From contig NZ_JBHMFC010000081.1 of the NCBI RefSeq assembly GCF_042427585.1, positions 1 to 64,000 of the forward strand: a stretch of 64,000 nt of DNA. The letters run 5' to 3'. Below the pieces are notes generated by a model. That model made no database searches, was not told the DNA's origin, and saw nothing but the letters and a program-made list of their open reading frames with translations. The position numbers and the translations under genes were made by a program. The DNA comes from Pseudalgibacter ostreae. GTDB lineage: Bacteria; Bacteroidota; Bacteroidia; Flavobacteriales; Flavobacteriaceae. This document shows positions 1-8,979 of this stretch, one piece after another. The first letter of the stretch is position 1; the number at the start of each line of letters is the position of its first letter.

Positions 1-230
1 TTTTTAGTGCGCTTGTAGAGTCCCATGAAAATTATTTTTAGTCTGCAAACCAAAAATAAGGGATTCTCAAGCTTCTTTAAAACTTAAACTTTCGGATAGT
101 TGTGGGTTTATAATTAAGTTTATTTTTTTTCTTTTGAATGGCTGCGTTTCTAAATTCTTGGTTTCTTGCTCTAATATAAACACTAAACTTTATAGTTTTG
201 TTTTTATGTTTATTAAACCTCCCAATCTCG

Positions 231-330
231 CGTTAAGGATTGCAGTGGAAAGCCCGCAGCGCCCCGATTATTTTTCGGGAGCGCGAGGACTTGCAGCGAA
301 AAGCCTGACCCTTTTTTAGGGTAACGCCCA
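231..330 (+). ncRNA. Structured flavobacterial intergenic element (possibly Flavo-1-like)
   Basis: This G+C-rich block stands out from the AT-rich flanks. It folds locally: a gcgc/gcgc clamp closes a cccga/tcggg hairpin around 260-285, and accctt/agggt forms a second short hairpin near 308-322. Two related strings, gcagtggaaagcccgcag and gcagcgaaaagcctga, flank the first hairpin. From memory, near-identical blocks recur between genes in many Flavobacteriaceae, and it may correspond to the Flavo-1 RNA motif; I could not check this. Strand is inferred from the direction of rnpB downstream. It could instead be a DNA-level repeat or a terminator-like element of an upstream gene. Confidence 0.5.
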
Positions 331-383
331 AATGTTTAAAATTGTTTAGATAGTGTAGTGCTTTTTATTGTAATTTTGCACTT

Positions 384-734
384 AAGTAAATCGCCTTATC
401 GCTGTTGCGTTTCGATAGTTATCGGGATGGAATGGAGGAAAGTCCGAACACCGCAGTGCAACATAGTGGCTAATTACCACCAGCCGTGAGGTTAGGAAAA
501 GTGCAACAGAAAGTATGTACAGGTTATGCTGTAGTGAAACCAGGTAAACTCTATGTGGTGCAATGTCATGTAAACCAATGTCTTGGTAATTGTTGTTATG
601 ATGATAACCGAGAACGGGCGGCACGCTCGAATATTGGAGGGTAGGCAGCTAAAATGTATTGGTAACAATGCATTCAGATAAATGATAAGGGTTACACTTT
701 GGTGTGAAACAGAATTCGGCTTATAGATTTACTT
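384..734 (+). ncRNA. rnpB: RNase P RNA (bacterial type A)
   Basis: Catalytic RNA of ribonuclease P, which trims the 5' leader of precursor tRNAs. The ends pair as helix P1: aagtaaatc at 384-392 is the exact complement of gatttactt at 726-734. The universally conserved core is visible: ggaggaaagtccg near 433-446, the distal block acagaattcggcttatag near 709-726, and gagggtaggcagc-type sequence around 638-652. Its length, about 351 nt, is normal. A terminator follows directly. No protein gene is plausible in this interval. Confidence 0.96.
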
Positions 735-744
735 ACTTTTACAA

Positions 745-779
745 AAGTGCGATCAAAACTGGTCGCACTTTATGTTTTT
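745..779 (+). terminator. Intrinsic terminator of rnpB
   Basis: A 10-bp stem (745-754 with 761-770, one G-U pair) with a 6-nt loop is followed by a T-rich tail ending ttttta. It sits 10 nt beyond the RNase P RNA. Confidence 0.85.
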
Positions 780-870
780 ATATGGGGTAATCGATTGTTA
801 ATCTATGTCTTACCTTATTGTCTTTTCTTTATTTGAAAATTATTTAGATTAATTTTAAACAAGTAAAACA

Positions 871-913
871 TGACATTTATCAGTTAAAGTTTTCTTAAAT
901 TGACTGAGTTTTG
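871..913 (+). promoter_or_regulatory. Candidate CRP/FNR-type site and -7 element upstream of nrfH
   Basis: TGA-N6-TCA lies at 871-882 and GAGTTTTG, one mismatch from the Bacteroidetes -7 consensus TANNTTTG, lies at 906-913. The dyad centre is 29.5 bp before the first base of the -7 box, exactly as in front of the porin gene at 6912. If transcription starts about 918 the site would be near -41.5, the class II activator position. It leaves a leader of about 180 nt. The rest of 781-1099 is AT-rich with no ORF that looks coding. Confidence 0.4.
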
Positions 914-1099
914 TTTTTGATTATAGAGTTCCGACAGAGAATGGATCATTCCTTTTTGTAAAGATTAATGTTTTTTAATGGGAACGATATACCATGCAGC
1001 CAGTGAATATGATGTGAAACAGTTTTATAGAATTCTAAATAATGCCAAAAAACAAATAGGTTTTATATAATAACCATTTTCTTAATCAGATATAGTAAA

Positions 1100-1699
1100 G
1101 TGAAGTTTAAAAACAACATATTGCCCGATAAAAAAACGCGATGGCGAACGGTTGCTGTTTTTTTAATTGCAGTAATTACTGGCTTAGGATTTTTTATGGC
1201 AAAGGAGGCCGAATTGGTGTCGTACATGTCCGATGATCCTTTGGCTTGTGTTAACTGCCATGTAATGACTCCAGTTTACAACAGCTGGATGCACAGTTCG
1301 CATCGCCAATGGGCATCTTGTAACGACTGCCATGTGCCGCATAATAATATTGTTAATCAGTATTATTTTAAAGCCAAAGACGGGCTGTTTCACGCTTCTG
1401 TTTTTACCATGCGGGCAGAGCCGGAAGTAATGTTTATGCGAGAGGCTTCTGAAGAAGTGGTTCAAGACAATTGTATTCGCTGCCACGTACAACAAGTGAC
1501 CCAAACTAAATATGATGGCTGGATTGATGATCATGCCAAGAATAGAACCGACAGACAGTGTTGGAGCTGCCATCAAGAAGTGCCACACGGCAAAATACAC
1601 GGTATATCCACTATAAGAAACAATATAGCGCCCATTCCCACAGATACTGAGAAAACTGTGATTCCGGAGTGGTTAGAAAAACAAATAAATGACAAATAA
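1100..1699 (+). CDS. nrfH: Cytochrome c nitrite reductase, small membrane subunit NrfH
   Basis: Tetrahaem quinol dehydrogenase of the NapC/NirT family that anchors NrfA to the membrane and passes electrons from the quinol pool. The 199-residue protein has one N-terminal membrane helix (about 17-34) and four CXXCH haem sites at C50-H54, C74-H78, C125-H129 and C154-H158. Met57, in CVNCHVM, is placed like the unusual Met ligand of haem 1 in characterised NrfH. The start is a GTG; no ATG lies nearby that would keep the helix. nrfA follows about 100 nt downstream on the same strand, so the two are probably co-transcribed. A CRP/FNR-like site lies upstream at 871. Confidence 0.95.
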   Translation: MKFKNNILPDKKTRWRTVAVFLIAVITGLGFFMAKEAELVSYMSDDPLACVNCHVMTPVYNSWMHSSHRQWASCNDCHVPHNNIVNQYYFKAKDGLFHASVFTMRAEPEVMFMREASEEVVQDNCIRCHVQQVTQTKYDGWIDDHAKNRTDRQCWSCHQEVPHGKIHGISTIRNNIAPIPTDTEKTVIPEWLEKQINDK

Positions 1700-1803
1700 C
1701 TAAACCTAAAATGATACATCCATAACTACATTTTTATACCGTAAAAAACAGTTTTACAACATTAGGGTTGTGGAGATGGCAATTAAAAAAACAAATTTTA
1801 CAG

Positions 1804-3300
1804 ATGAAAAACAAAGTACTATTTATCGTTACCGCAGTAGTCGTGTTTCTACTAGGATTATTGGCGTCCAGTATTATTAACAGAAAAAACGAAGCCAAAT
1901 ACATGTATGTGCCACAGGTGGAGATAGGTGAAAACGAACCTAGAAATGAAGAATGGGGGAAAAATTTTCCTGCAGAGTATCAATCGTTTCTGCAAACAGC
2001 AGATTCCAGTTTTGCTTCGCTTCAAGGCGGTTCTGCTATGCGCGATATGCTTCATGAGGATTCCCGTTTGGTCGTACTTTGGGCTGGATATGGGTTTTCA
2101 AAAGAATATACGCAAGGCAGAGGCCATATATATGCCATTGAAGATATTACAAACTCCTTACGTACAGGCGCGCCAACAGGTAGTGATGATGGTCCTATGC
2201 CAGCGACGTGTTGGACTTGTAAAGGGCCAGATGTACCACGTTTGATGAATGAGCATGGTATTGCCGAGTTTTATTCTGGCACTTGGTCTTCTAAAGGTGC
2301 TGAAGTGGTAAACCCAATTGGTTGTGCCGATTGCCACGATTCTAAAACTATGAAATTAACCATTACAAGGCCTGCATTAATTGAGGCTTTTGAAGAGATG
2401 GGCAAAGATATCAATAAAGCGACGCACCAAGAAATGCGTTCTTTGGTATGTGCCCAATGCCATGTGGAATACTATTTCGATAAAAATTTACCAGGAAAAG
2501 AAGGGGTTCCTTATTTGAAATTTCCTTGGAAAAATGGGATGAGCGTTGAGGCGATGGAAGAATATTATGATGAAATCGAATTTAGTGATTGGACGCATCA
2601 ATTAAGTCGTGCGCCAATGCTTAAAGCCCAGCATCCTGGCTATGAAACCTATTTAACAGGAGTGCATGCCGATAGAGGCGTATCTTGTGCAGATTGCCAT
2701 ATGCCTTATAAGAGTGAAGGCGGCCAAAAATTTACAGACCACCATATCCAGTCGCCATTAAACAATATGGCAAATGCGTGCCAAGTGTGTCATAGAGAAG
2801 ATGCTGAAAAATTGAAATTAAATGTTTACGACCGTCAGCGTAAAGCTTCTGAAAACAGAATAAAACTGGAGGATATTTTAGTAAAAGCCCACATAGAAGC
2901 TAAAAAAGCATGGGATTTAGGTGCTACGGAAGAGCAAATGAAAGATATTTTAATGGATATCCGCCATGCCCAATGGCGCTGGGATTTTTCTGCTGCGTCT
3001 CACGGGGCATCATTCCACGCTCCTGTTGAAACCGCTCGGATTATGGGTGGCGCTTTTTCAGTTATTCAAGAAGGACGTTTAAAATTAGCGCGTTTATTGG
3101 CAGAACTTGGCCATAACCAACCTGTTGATATGCCCGATATTTCAACTAAGGAAAAAGCACAAAAATATATCGGTTTGGATGTGGATCAGTTGATGAAAGA
3201 AAAAGAAGCATTTAAACAAAACTTAGTACCTAAATGGCTTGAAGAGGCGAAAACTCGCGAAGCAGGATATGGTTCTAAAAAAGTATCAATGACAGAATAA
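1804..3300 (+). CDS. nrfA: Ammonia-forming cytochrome c nitrite reductase NrfA
   Basis: Pentahaem periplasmic enzyme that reduces nitrite to ammonium with six electrons. I use the ATG at 1804 (498 residues), which opens on a typical membrane/signal segment (residues 4-24); a TTG 36 bp earlier only adds an atypical 12-residue tail. The catalytic haem motif CWTCK is at 136-140, followed by CADCH 174-178, CAQCH 216-220, CADCH 295-299 and CQVCH 326-330. The hydrophobic N-terminus lacks an obvious cleavage site, so the protein may stay anchored. Neighbours are nrfH upstream and the haem-ligation protein CcsBA downstream. There are no nrfBCD genes, as expected for NrfHA-type systems. Confidence 0.97.
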   Translation: MKNKVLFIVTAVVVFLLGLLASSIINRKNEAKYMYVPQVEIGENEPRNEEWGKNFPAEYQSFLQTADSSFASLQGGSAMRDMLHEDSRLVVLWAGYGFSKEYTQGRGHIYAIEDITNSLRTGAPTGSDDGPMPATCWTCKGPDVPRLMNEHGIAEFYSGTWSSKGAEVVNPIGCADCHDSKTMKLTITRPALIEAFEEMGKDINKATHQEMRSLVCAQCHVEYYFDKNLPGKEGVPYLKFPWKNGMSVEAMEEYYDEIEFSDWTHQLSRAPMLKAQHPGYETYLTGVHADRGVSCADCHMPYKSEGGQKFTDHHIQSPLNNMANACQVCHREDAEKLKLNVYDRQRKASENRIKLEDILVKAHIEAKKAWDLGATEEQMKDILMDIRHAQWRWDFSAASHGASFHAPVETARIMGGAFSVIQEGRLKLARLLAELGHNQPVDMPDISTKEKAQKYIGLDVDQLMKEKEAFKQNLVPKWLEEAKTREAGYGSKKVSMTE

Positions 3301-3334
3301 GAAGGTCACGCTTCTTTTATAACAACTAATAAAA

Positions 3335-3383
3335 AAGATAACATTTGGGGATAAAATACACCACAAATGTTATCTTCTTTTTT
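3335..3383 (+). terminator. Hairpin with T-tract between nrfA and ccsBA
   Basis: A perfect 12-bp stem (3335-3346 with 3365-3376) with an 18-nt loop is followed by cttttttta. It looks like an intrinsic terminator or attenuator that would lower read-through from nrfHA into ccsBA, or protect the nrfA 3' end. Confidence 0.65.
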
Positions 3384-3394
3384 ATAGAAATTTT

Positions 3395-6300
3395 ATGCAA
3401 AAATTATATAAATTTTTCTCGTCTTCAAGCCTAGCGCTTTTATTATTATTGATTTTTGCTATAGCCATGGCCGTAGCAACTTTTGTGGAAAATGATTTTG
3501 GTACCGCTACCGCTTGGGTTATCATTTATGATGCTTGGTGGTTCGAACTGGTTATGCTAGGCTTAGCTCTTAGTTTTATTGCCAACATTTTTAAATATAA
3601 GTTGCTGCGTAAAGAAAAATGGGCGGTTTTATTATTTCATTTGTCATTTATCGCGATTATTTTGGGTGCTTCTATAACACGCTATGCCTCCTATGGTGGT
3701 ATTATGAGAATTCGGGAAGGGGCGTCTTCTAATATTGTTATTTCAGATACTAATTTTTTAACGGCAACTCTAACCGATGGTACTAACACGAAAACCATTA
3801 AAAAGAAACTGTCGTTTTCTCCAATAGGGAATAATGATTTTGTTTTAAAAACAGATTTTAACAATATACCAATAGAGATTTCACACAAAGAATTTATTGC
3901 AGATGCTGTACCAGAAGTTGTGCATGATGATGTTTCGGGAAAACCTCTTTTAGAAATGGTTGTAACCCATGGTGAAGGACGAAACACTATATTTCTTAAA
4001 AAAGGAGAAGTAAAGACTATTGGTGACCATCATCATGAGATTGGTTTTGAGTCTGACAAGGAAGGTATTATCAATATTTCGGAAATTGATGGTGCTTTTA
4101 GTCTTAAAGCCCCTCACGATTTAGACTTCTTTATCATGGCTTCCCAACAGGCTGGTAAAGTTTTTAAAGATAGTTTGCAGCCCATTACATTACGCACCTT
4201 ATATAGAGCGGGCGATATGTCTTTTGTGCCTTTGGCTTATTATGAAAAAGGGAGTTTTCATTTAAAAAGCGATTCGGAAAAGGTAAAAGACAATGATAGC
4301 ACTAAAGACGATGCGCTAATTGTAAATGTTTCGGTTGGTAACGGTGAGCAACAGCCTGTAAACATTTTATACAGACAGGGTTTTCTGCCAACGCATCACC
4401 ATACAGAAATTAATGGGATAAACATAGCATTGTCATATGGTGCTGCGGCCATAAAAACACCTTTTTCAATTAAGTTGAATGATTTTCAATTGGAGCGATA
4501 CCCAGGCTCTTCAAGTCCTTCTGCTTATGCCAGTGAAGTTTCAATTTTAGATAATGGCGAAAACATGCCTTATAGAATTTTTATGAATAATGTTCTGGAC
4601 TATAAAGGCTATCGGTTTTTTCAAGCCAGTTATGATACTGATGAAAAAGGCACAGTACTTTCTGTAAACCATGATAGAGTAGGGACGTTTGTAACCTATT
4701 TGGGGTATTTGCTGTTGATGGTAGGGATGTTCTTTACGTTATTTGGAAAAACATCACGCTTTCAACTTATTAGTAAAAAATTAAAAAAACTAAAAAAGAA
4801 AACGGTTATCGCTGTAGGACTACTTCTTTTTGGGCTTTCTGCTCCTGTTTTTGCACAAGTTCCATCAGATTCTTTAACTGTAGTAATTGAAAAAGCGTTA
4901 AAGACCCAGAACATAGATAAGCAACATGCAGACTTTTTTGGTAGACTTTTGGTACAGGATTTAGATGGACGGATAAAACCAATCAATACCTTGGCATCGG
5001 AAATTATTAGAAAGATTTCTCGGAAGTCAAAATTCACTTATCCATTAGAACATGAGACTATTCAATTAAATGTTAATCAAACCTTTTTGGCGATGCATAT
5101 GCTGCCACAAGTATGGCAGCGTATTCCGCTTATAAAAGTAGATTTTGAAAAAATAGGAAAATTACTGGATAGTATCCCCGTGGGAAAAAATAAACTTGTC
5201 GCTTTTACTGATCTTTTAAATGAAAAGGGAGATTATATCTTAGCGAGCCAAGTGGAGGATGCTAATGTGAAAAAACCTGCTGAGCGTAATGAATTTGATA
5301 AAGAAGTTTTGAAAATTGATGAGCGTTTCAATATTCTTTATAATGTTTTTATTGGGAATTATTTAAAAATACTACCTAATAAAAATGATGATAACCATAC
5401 ATGGTTTAGTTATACGCATCATTTTGACGATTTTCCTGAAGAAGATGCCCAATTTGCAGAAACCATTATCCCTACTTATTTTAAGGATGTTTCCATGGGA
5501 AATTATGTTGGTGCTCATGAAAAACTTATGTATATTAAAAAGTACCAAGAAGTGTTAGGTGCAGAGGTTATACCAACACCAGAGCGTATTGAAGCAGAGT
5601 TATGGTACAATAAGGCCAATGTGAATTTCTGGTTATTTCAAGTTTTCTTTACATTAGGCTTTATCTTGCTAATTTTAGCTATTGTTAGAATGTTTTCTAA
5701 TAAAAAATGGGTAGAAGTTGCGAATAATACCCTAGTAGTACTCACTCTAATATCTTTTTTATGTTTTACAGGGAACATTTTGTTGCGTTGGTATGTCGCC
5801 CAGCACGCGCCTTGGAGTAACGGTTACGAAATGTTGATTTTTGTAGCGTGGGTATTAGTGCTTTGTGGATTACTAACGTTTAGAAAATCGGATTTCTCTT
5901 TGCCTTTGGCTACTTTGTTTTCTGGTGCTTTATTGTTTGTAAGCTACTTAGATTGGTTAAGTCCGGAAATCACCAATTTAATGCCCGTATTAAAATCCTA
6001 TTGGTTAAAAATTCATGTGGCAACCATTGTGAGCAGTTATGCACCCTTGGCTTTATCGGCCGTACTGGGCTTGATGGCCTTACTGTTAATGATTTTTAGA
6101 ACATCAAAAACAAAAGATATTATAGATGTAAAAATAAAAGAAATCACTTATATCAATGAAATGTCCATGACTATTGGCTTATTTGTTTTGGCTATAGGTA
6201 CCTTTTTAGGAGGGGTTTGGGCAAACGAATCATGGGGCCGGTATTGGGCATGGGATCCTAAAGAAACCTGGGCCTTAATAAGTATTATAGTATACGCTAT

Positions 6301-6544
6301 TGTGTTGCATTTACGTTTTGTACCCCAATTAAATAATGCTTATGTACTTAATATGGCGAGTATGTTTGCATTTTGGTCTATAATTATGACGTCTTTTGGG
6401 GTTAATTATTATTTAGCAGGGCTACATAGTTATGCGGCAGGAGATCCACTACCTATTCCTTCATTTGTTTATGTGTTAGCTGTTCTTATGGTTATAATTG
6501 CTGTTTTAGCAGCTTACAGAAATAAAAGAAAAAAAAATATTTAA
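3395..6544 (+). CDS. ccsBA: Fused System II cytochrome c biogenesis protein CcsBA (ResB-ResC)
   Basis: Exports haem and attaches it to CXXCH motifs of cytochromes c. The 1049-residue protein is the ResB+ResC (CcsB+CcsA) fusion common in Bacteroidetes and Epsilonproteobacteria. The N-terminal half has membrane helices near 10-30, 45-65 and 70-90, a large periplasmic ResB domain, and a helix near 430-450. A second hydrophobic segment at about 470-490 ends in FAQ. The C-terminal CcsA domain has several helices from about 745 onward, including the haem-binding WWD motif WGRYWAWDPKETW at about 946-958. Its position right after nrfHA suggests it serves the nitrite reductase haems. The start ATG is 19 nt past the hairpin that follows nrfA. 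Confidence 0.95.
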   Translation: MQKLYKFFSSSSLALLLLLIFAIAMAVATFVENDFGTATAWVIIYDAWWFELVMLGLALSFIANIFKYKLLRKEKWAVLLFHLSFIAIILGASITRYASYGGIMRIREGASSNIVISDTNFLTATLTDGTNTKTIKKKLSFSPIGNNDFVLKTDFNNIPIEISHKEFIADAVPEVVHDDVSGKPLLEMVVTHGEGRNTIFLKKGEVKTIGDHHHEIGFESDKEGIINISEIDGAFSLKAPHDLDFFIMASQQAGKVFKDSLQPITLRTLYRAGDMSFVPLAYYEKGSFHLKSDSEKVKDNDSTKDDALIVNVSVGNGEQQPVNILYRQGFLPTHHHTEINGINIALSYGAAAIKTPFSIKLNDFQLERYPGSSSPSAYASEVSILDNGENMPYRIFMNNVLDYKGYRFFQASYDTDEKGTVLSVNHDRVGTFVTYLGYLLLMVGMFFTLFGKTSRFQLISKKLKKLKKKTVIAVGLLLFGLSAPVFAQVPSDSLTVVIEKALKTQNIDKQHADFFGRLLVQDLDGRIKPINTLASEIIRKISRKSKFTYPLEHETIQLNVNQTFLAMHMLPQVWQRIPLIKVDFEKIGKLLDSIPVGKNKLVAFTDLLNEKGDYILASQVEDANVKKPAERNEFDKEVLKIDERFNILYNVFIGNYLKILPNKNDDNHTWFSYTHHFDDFPEEDAQFAETIIPTYFKDVSMGNYVGAHEKLMYIKKYQEVLGAEVIPTPERIEAELWYNKANVNFWLFQVFFTLGFILLILAIVRMFSNKKWVEVANNTLVVLTLISFLCFTGNILLRWYVAQHAPWSNGYEMLIFVAWVLVLCGLLTFRKSDFSLPLATLFSGALLFVSYLDWLSPEITNLMPVLKSYWLKIHVATIVSSYAPLALSAVLGLMALLLMIFRTSKTKDIIDVKIKEITYINEMSMTIGLFVLAIGTFLGGVWANESWGRYWAWDPKETWALISIIVYAIVLHLRFVPQLNNAYVLNMASMFAFWSIIMTSFGVNYYLAGLHSYAAGDPLPIPSFVYVLAVLMVIIAVLAAYRNKRKKNI

Positions 6545-6600
6545 TGCGATAACTAGAATGTTTTTTTAAACCATACTGTGTTTTACACTTCATTTATATA

Positions 6601-6645
6601 AAATAGCCCCATTTTTTTATCAAGAACATGTGGCTATTTTTTTAT
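6601..6645 (+). terminator. Terminator downstream of ccsBA
   Basis: Stem atagccccat/atgtggctat (one mismatch) spanning 6603-6636, followed by a run of T. It ends the nrf-ccsBA unit. Confidence 0.6.
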
Positions 6646-6803
6646 ATCCATATTGAAATGAGAAAACAGTGCGTTAAGCTTTCTGTTTTTCACATTAAGT
6701 TTTCCATGTGATATATTTTAATACGGTGCGGTTAAGCTAATGTAATACCATACATAAGGCCGTGCTTATAGGGATGAGAATTTAAGGGGCAAGTGCGATA
6801 ATA

Positions 6804-6846
6804 TGAGATATATCATAAATTATAAAAACAACAGCTTTTATATTTG
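6804..6846 (+). promoter_or_regulatory. CRP/FNR-like dyad plus -7 element upstream of the porin gene
   Basis: TATGA-N6-TCATA, a perfect inverted repeat, covers 6802-6817. The Bacteroidetes -7 box TATATTTG is at 6839-6846, and no TTG is present at the expected -33 position, which suits an activator-dependent promoter. With a start near 6851 the dyad is centred at about -41.5. The spacing (29.5 bp from centre to -7 box) is identical to that upstream of nrfH. The remainder of the 6545-6911 gap holds the ccsBA terminator and AT-rich DNA. Confidence 0.5.
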
Positions 6847-6911
6847 TTAGGTTATAAAATATTCTGTTTATGATAAAATATAAAAAATGATAACTTAAAA
6901 TCAGAAAAAAA

Positions 6912-8165
6912 ATGAAAAAACAATATTTAGTATTGAGCATATTGGTGTTAGCCATGCAGTTTGCACAAGCGCAATTTTCTTTGGATGGTGAATTTAGACC
7001 GCGAACGGAATATCGTAATGGCTACGGTAGCATTATTCCTAGCGCAGAAGATTCTGGCTTTGGTGTTTCTACTAGAGTACGTTTAAACGCTGGTTATGCC
7101 GTAGAGGCTTATAAATTCTATATTAGTCTTCAAGATGTTATGGTTTGGGGAGAAAACAGACAGATATTGCCGTATGATCAAAACAACTCGTTTGCTGTTT
7201 TCCAAGCTTGGGCCGAAGTTAATTTGGGAGAAGGTTTTTCAACTAAATTAGGCCGCCAAGTGCTTTCTTATGACGATCAACGCATATTTGGTGGTTTAGA
7301 TTGGGCACAACAAGGCCGTAATCACGATGCCGCATTGTTAAAATACAATAAAGGTGATTTTATGGCAGACATAGGTTTGGCTTTTAATCAAGATTATTCT
7401 CACCCTACAGGTTTTGTTTCTTCTGGAACTGGGTATAATACTACGGGGTTCTTTTCTTATAAAACCATGCAATACTTATATTTAAAAAACGTTTGGCAAA
7501 ATTTTACAGGGAGCTTGTTGGTGTTGAATAATGGATTTCAAAAATTTGATAGCAATACAGAACCAGATGGTGTTGATAATATCCAAACCATAGGGACCCA
7601 TGTAAATTATAAAAAAGGAGATTTTGGAATAGCGGCAAATGCCTTCTTGCAAACCGGAGATCAAGTGGATAATGCTTATTTGTTAGGTTTAGACCTTAAT
7701 TATACAGCTACCAATAAATTAAACCTAGGAGTGGGTGTGGAGTTAATGAGTGGCGATGATAATACAACCGCAGATACAGAAGCTTTTGCGCCCTTGTTTG
7801 GAACCAATCATAAATTTAATGGATTTATGGATTATTTCTATGTTGGAAATCATATTAACAGCATTGGATTATTTGATGTTCATATTAGTGCCGATTATGC
7901 ACTAAACAACACGTCTAGCGTAATGATAAAAGTATTGAATTTTAGTGGTGACAAAAAATTAGCAAGCGGAGAAAAGTCTTTAGGTACTGAAGTAGATTTA
8001 GTATACTCTAAAACTTTTAAAGGTTATAGTTTAGCATTGGGCTATTCCCATATGTTCGAAAGTGATGGTATGTATGAGTTAAAAGGCGTTTCTAAAAATG
8101 ATGCAGCAGATGTGCAAAATTGGGCTTGGGCGATGTTGGTTATAAAACCCAAGTTTTTAAATTAA
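6912..8165 (+). CDS. Outer-membrane porin, alginate-export (AlgE)-like family
   Basis: A 417-residue beta-barrel protein with a clear signal peptide (residues 1-20, ending AQA before QFSLDGEFRPRTEYRNGYG). The body is rich in alternating hydrophobic/polar strands, and phrases such as RLNAGY, LGRQVLSYDDQRIFG and the barrel-like C-terminal strand WAWAMLVIKPKF fit the alginate_exp porin superfamily. It carries its own promoter with a dyad matching the one before nrfH, so it may be induced with nitrite reductase and admit nitrite or another small anion. Substrate is unknown; the family name should not be read as alginate transport. Confidence 0.75.
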   Translation: MKKQYLVLSILVLAMQFAQAQFSLDGEFRPRTEYRNGYGSIIPSAEDSGFGVSTRVRLNAGYAVEAYKFYISLQDVMVWGENRQILPYDQNNSFAVFQAWAEVNLGEGFSTKLGRQVLSYDDQRIFGGLDWAQQGRNHDAALLKYNKGDFMADIGLAFNQDYSHPTGFVSSGTGYNTTGFFSYKTMQYLYLKNVWQNFTGSLLVLNNGFQKFDSNTEPDGVDNIQTIGTHVNYKKGDFGIAANAFLQTGDQVDNAYLLGLDLNYTATNKLNLGVGVELMSGDDNTTADTEAFAPLFGTNHKFNGFMDYFYVGNHINSIGLFDVHISADYALNNTSSVMIKVLNFSGDKKLASGEKSLGTEVDLVYSKTFKGYSLALGYSHMFESDGMYELKGVSKNDAADVQNWAWAMLVIKPKFLN

Positions 8166-8334
8166 TACCAACAGAGAGGGCTTGTGCAGTGGGTTAGAGT
8201 ATCTGTTTTATACGCGTGGCACGGCCTATTATGTTAAAAAAAAGTTTCCCATATTTAAAACGGTATTGTTAACTAAGTTATTAAAAAGATAGAATTGGTT
8301 TAGCCTTTTATGATACAAACTATTAAATAGGGTA

Positions 8335-8979
8335 TTATACTTTATAAATACCATGTTTTATAGCGTATAGTACTAAACCAATTCTGTTTCTCACATTCAA
8401 TTTTTGAAACAGACAGTCTCTATACCCATCTATGGTTTTAGGACTTAAAAACATTTTGTCAGCAATTTCTTTGTAGGTCATTTCAGAACAGACGTGAGTG
8501 ATGAATTCTATTTCTCTATTCTTGAGCTTAATATCATCTGTCTGTTCCGTGTTATTTAGCGAGTTTATTAAAATATTGGATACATCTCGAGTATGATAAT
8601 ACCCATGTTTTATAGTTTCGGTTAACGCTAGTTCTAAAATATCTTTTTCCACATCTTTTAGCAAATACCCTTTTGCACCAACTTTTAGCATTTTAATAAT
8701 AGTAGCGTCTTCTTCTTCTACGGAAAGTGCTATAACTTTGATGTCAGGATATTGCTTGGTTATTATTTCTGTAGTTTCTATGCCATTTAATATGGGCATT
8801 TTCACATCCATAAGTATTAGGTCTGGAATATTGCTTGTCGTTTTAAGCATTGTAAGCAACGCTTTACCATGCTGGCATGTGTAGAGCACATTAAAGTCTG
8901 GAAACGAATTAACTAGACCTGCTATGGCTTGAGAGAGTAAGAGGTGGTCCTCAACAACAACTACAGTATAGGGTTTCAT
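8335..8979 (-). CDS. LuxR/NarL-family response regulator
   Basis: A 214-residue transcription regulator. The receiver domain (about 1-122) has the acidic pair E10/D11, phosphoacceptor D58 in LILMDVKMP and conserved K near 108. A LuxR helix-turn-helix covers about 148-210 (REIEFI...EIADKMFLSPKTIDGYR). Its ATG overlaps the stop of the kinase gene by 4 nt, so the two are translationally coupled and surely partners. Targets are unknown; autoregulation of the operon is possible. Confidence 0.92.
   Translation of the reverse strand: MKPYTVVVVEDHLLLSQAIAGLVNSFPDFNVLYTCQHGKALLTMLKTTSNIPDLILMDVKMPILNGIETTEIITKQYPDIKVIALSVEEEDATIIKMLKVGAKGYLLKDVEKDILELALTETIKHGYYHTRDVSNILINSLNNTEQTDDIKLKNREIEFITHVCSEMTYKEIADKMFLSPKTIDGYRDCLFQKLNVRNRIGLVLYAIKHGIYKV

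Noticed and set aside
134..319. 61-residue plus-strand ORF
   Set aside because: It runs from AT-rich leader into the structured element at 231-330; composition is not protein-like and no start signal is evident.
382..624. 80-residue minus-strand ORF
   Set aside because: It lies entirely inside the RNase P RNA gene and is a by-product of RNA sequence.
1768..1803. TTG start extending NrfA by 12 residues
   Set aside because: The extension precedes a normal signal/anchor segment that begins at the ATG at 1804, and has no counterpart expected in the family.
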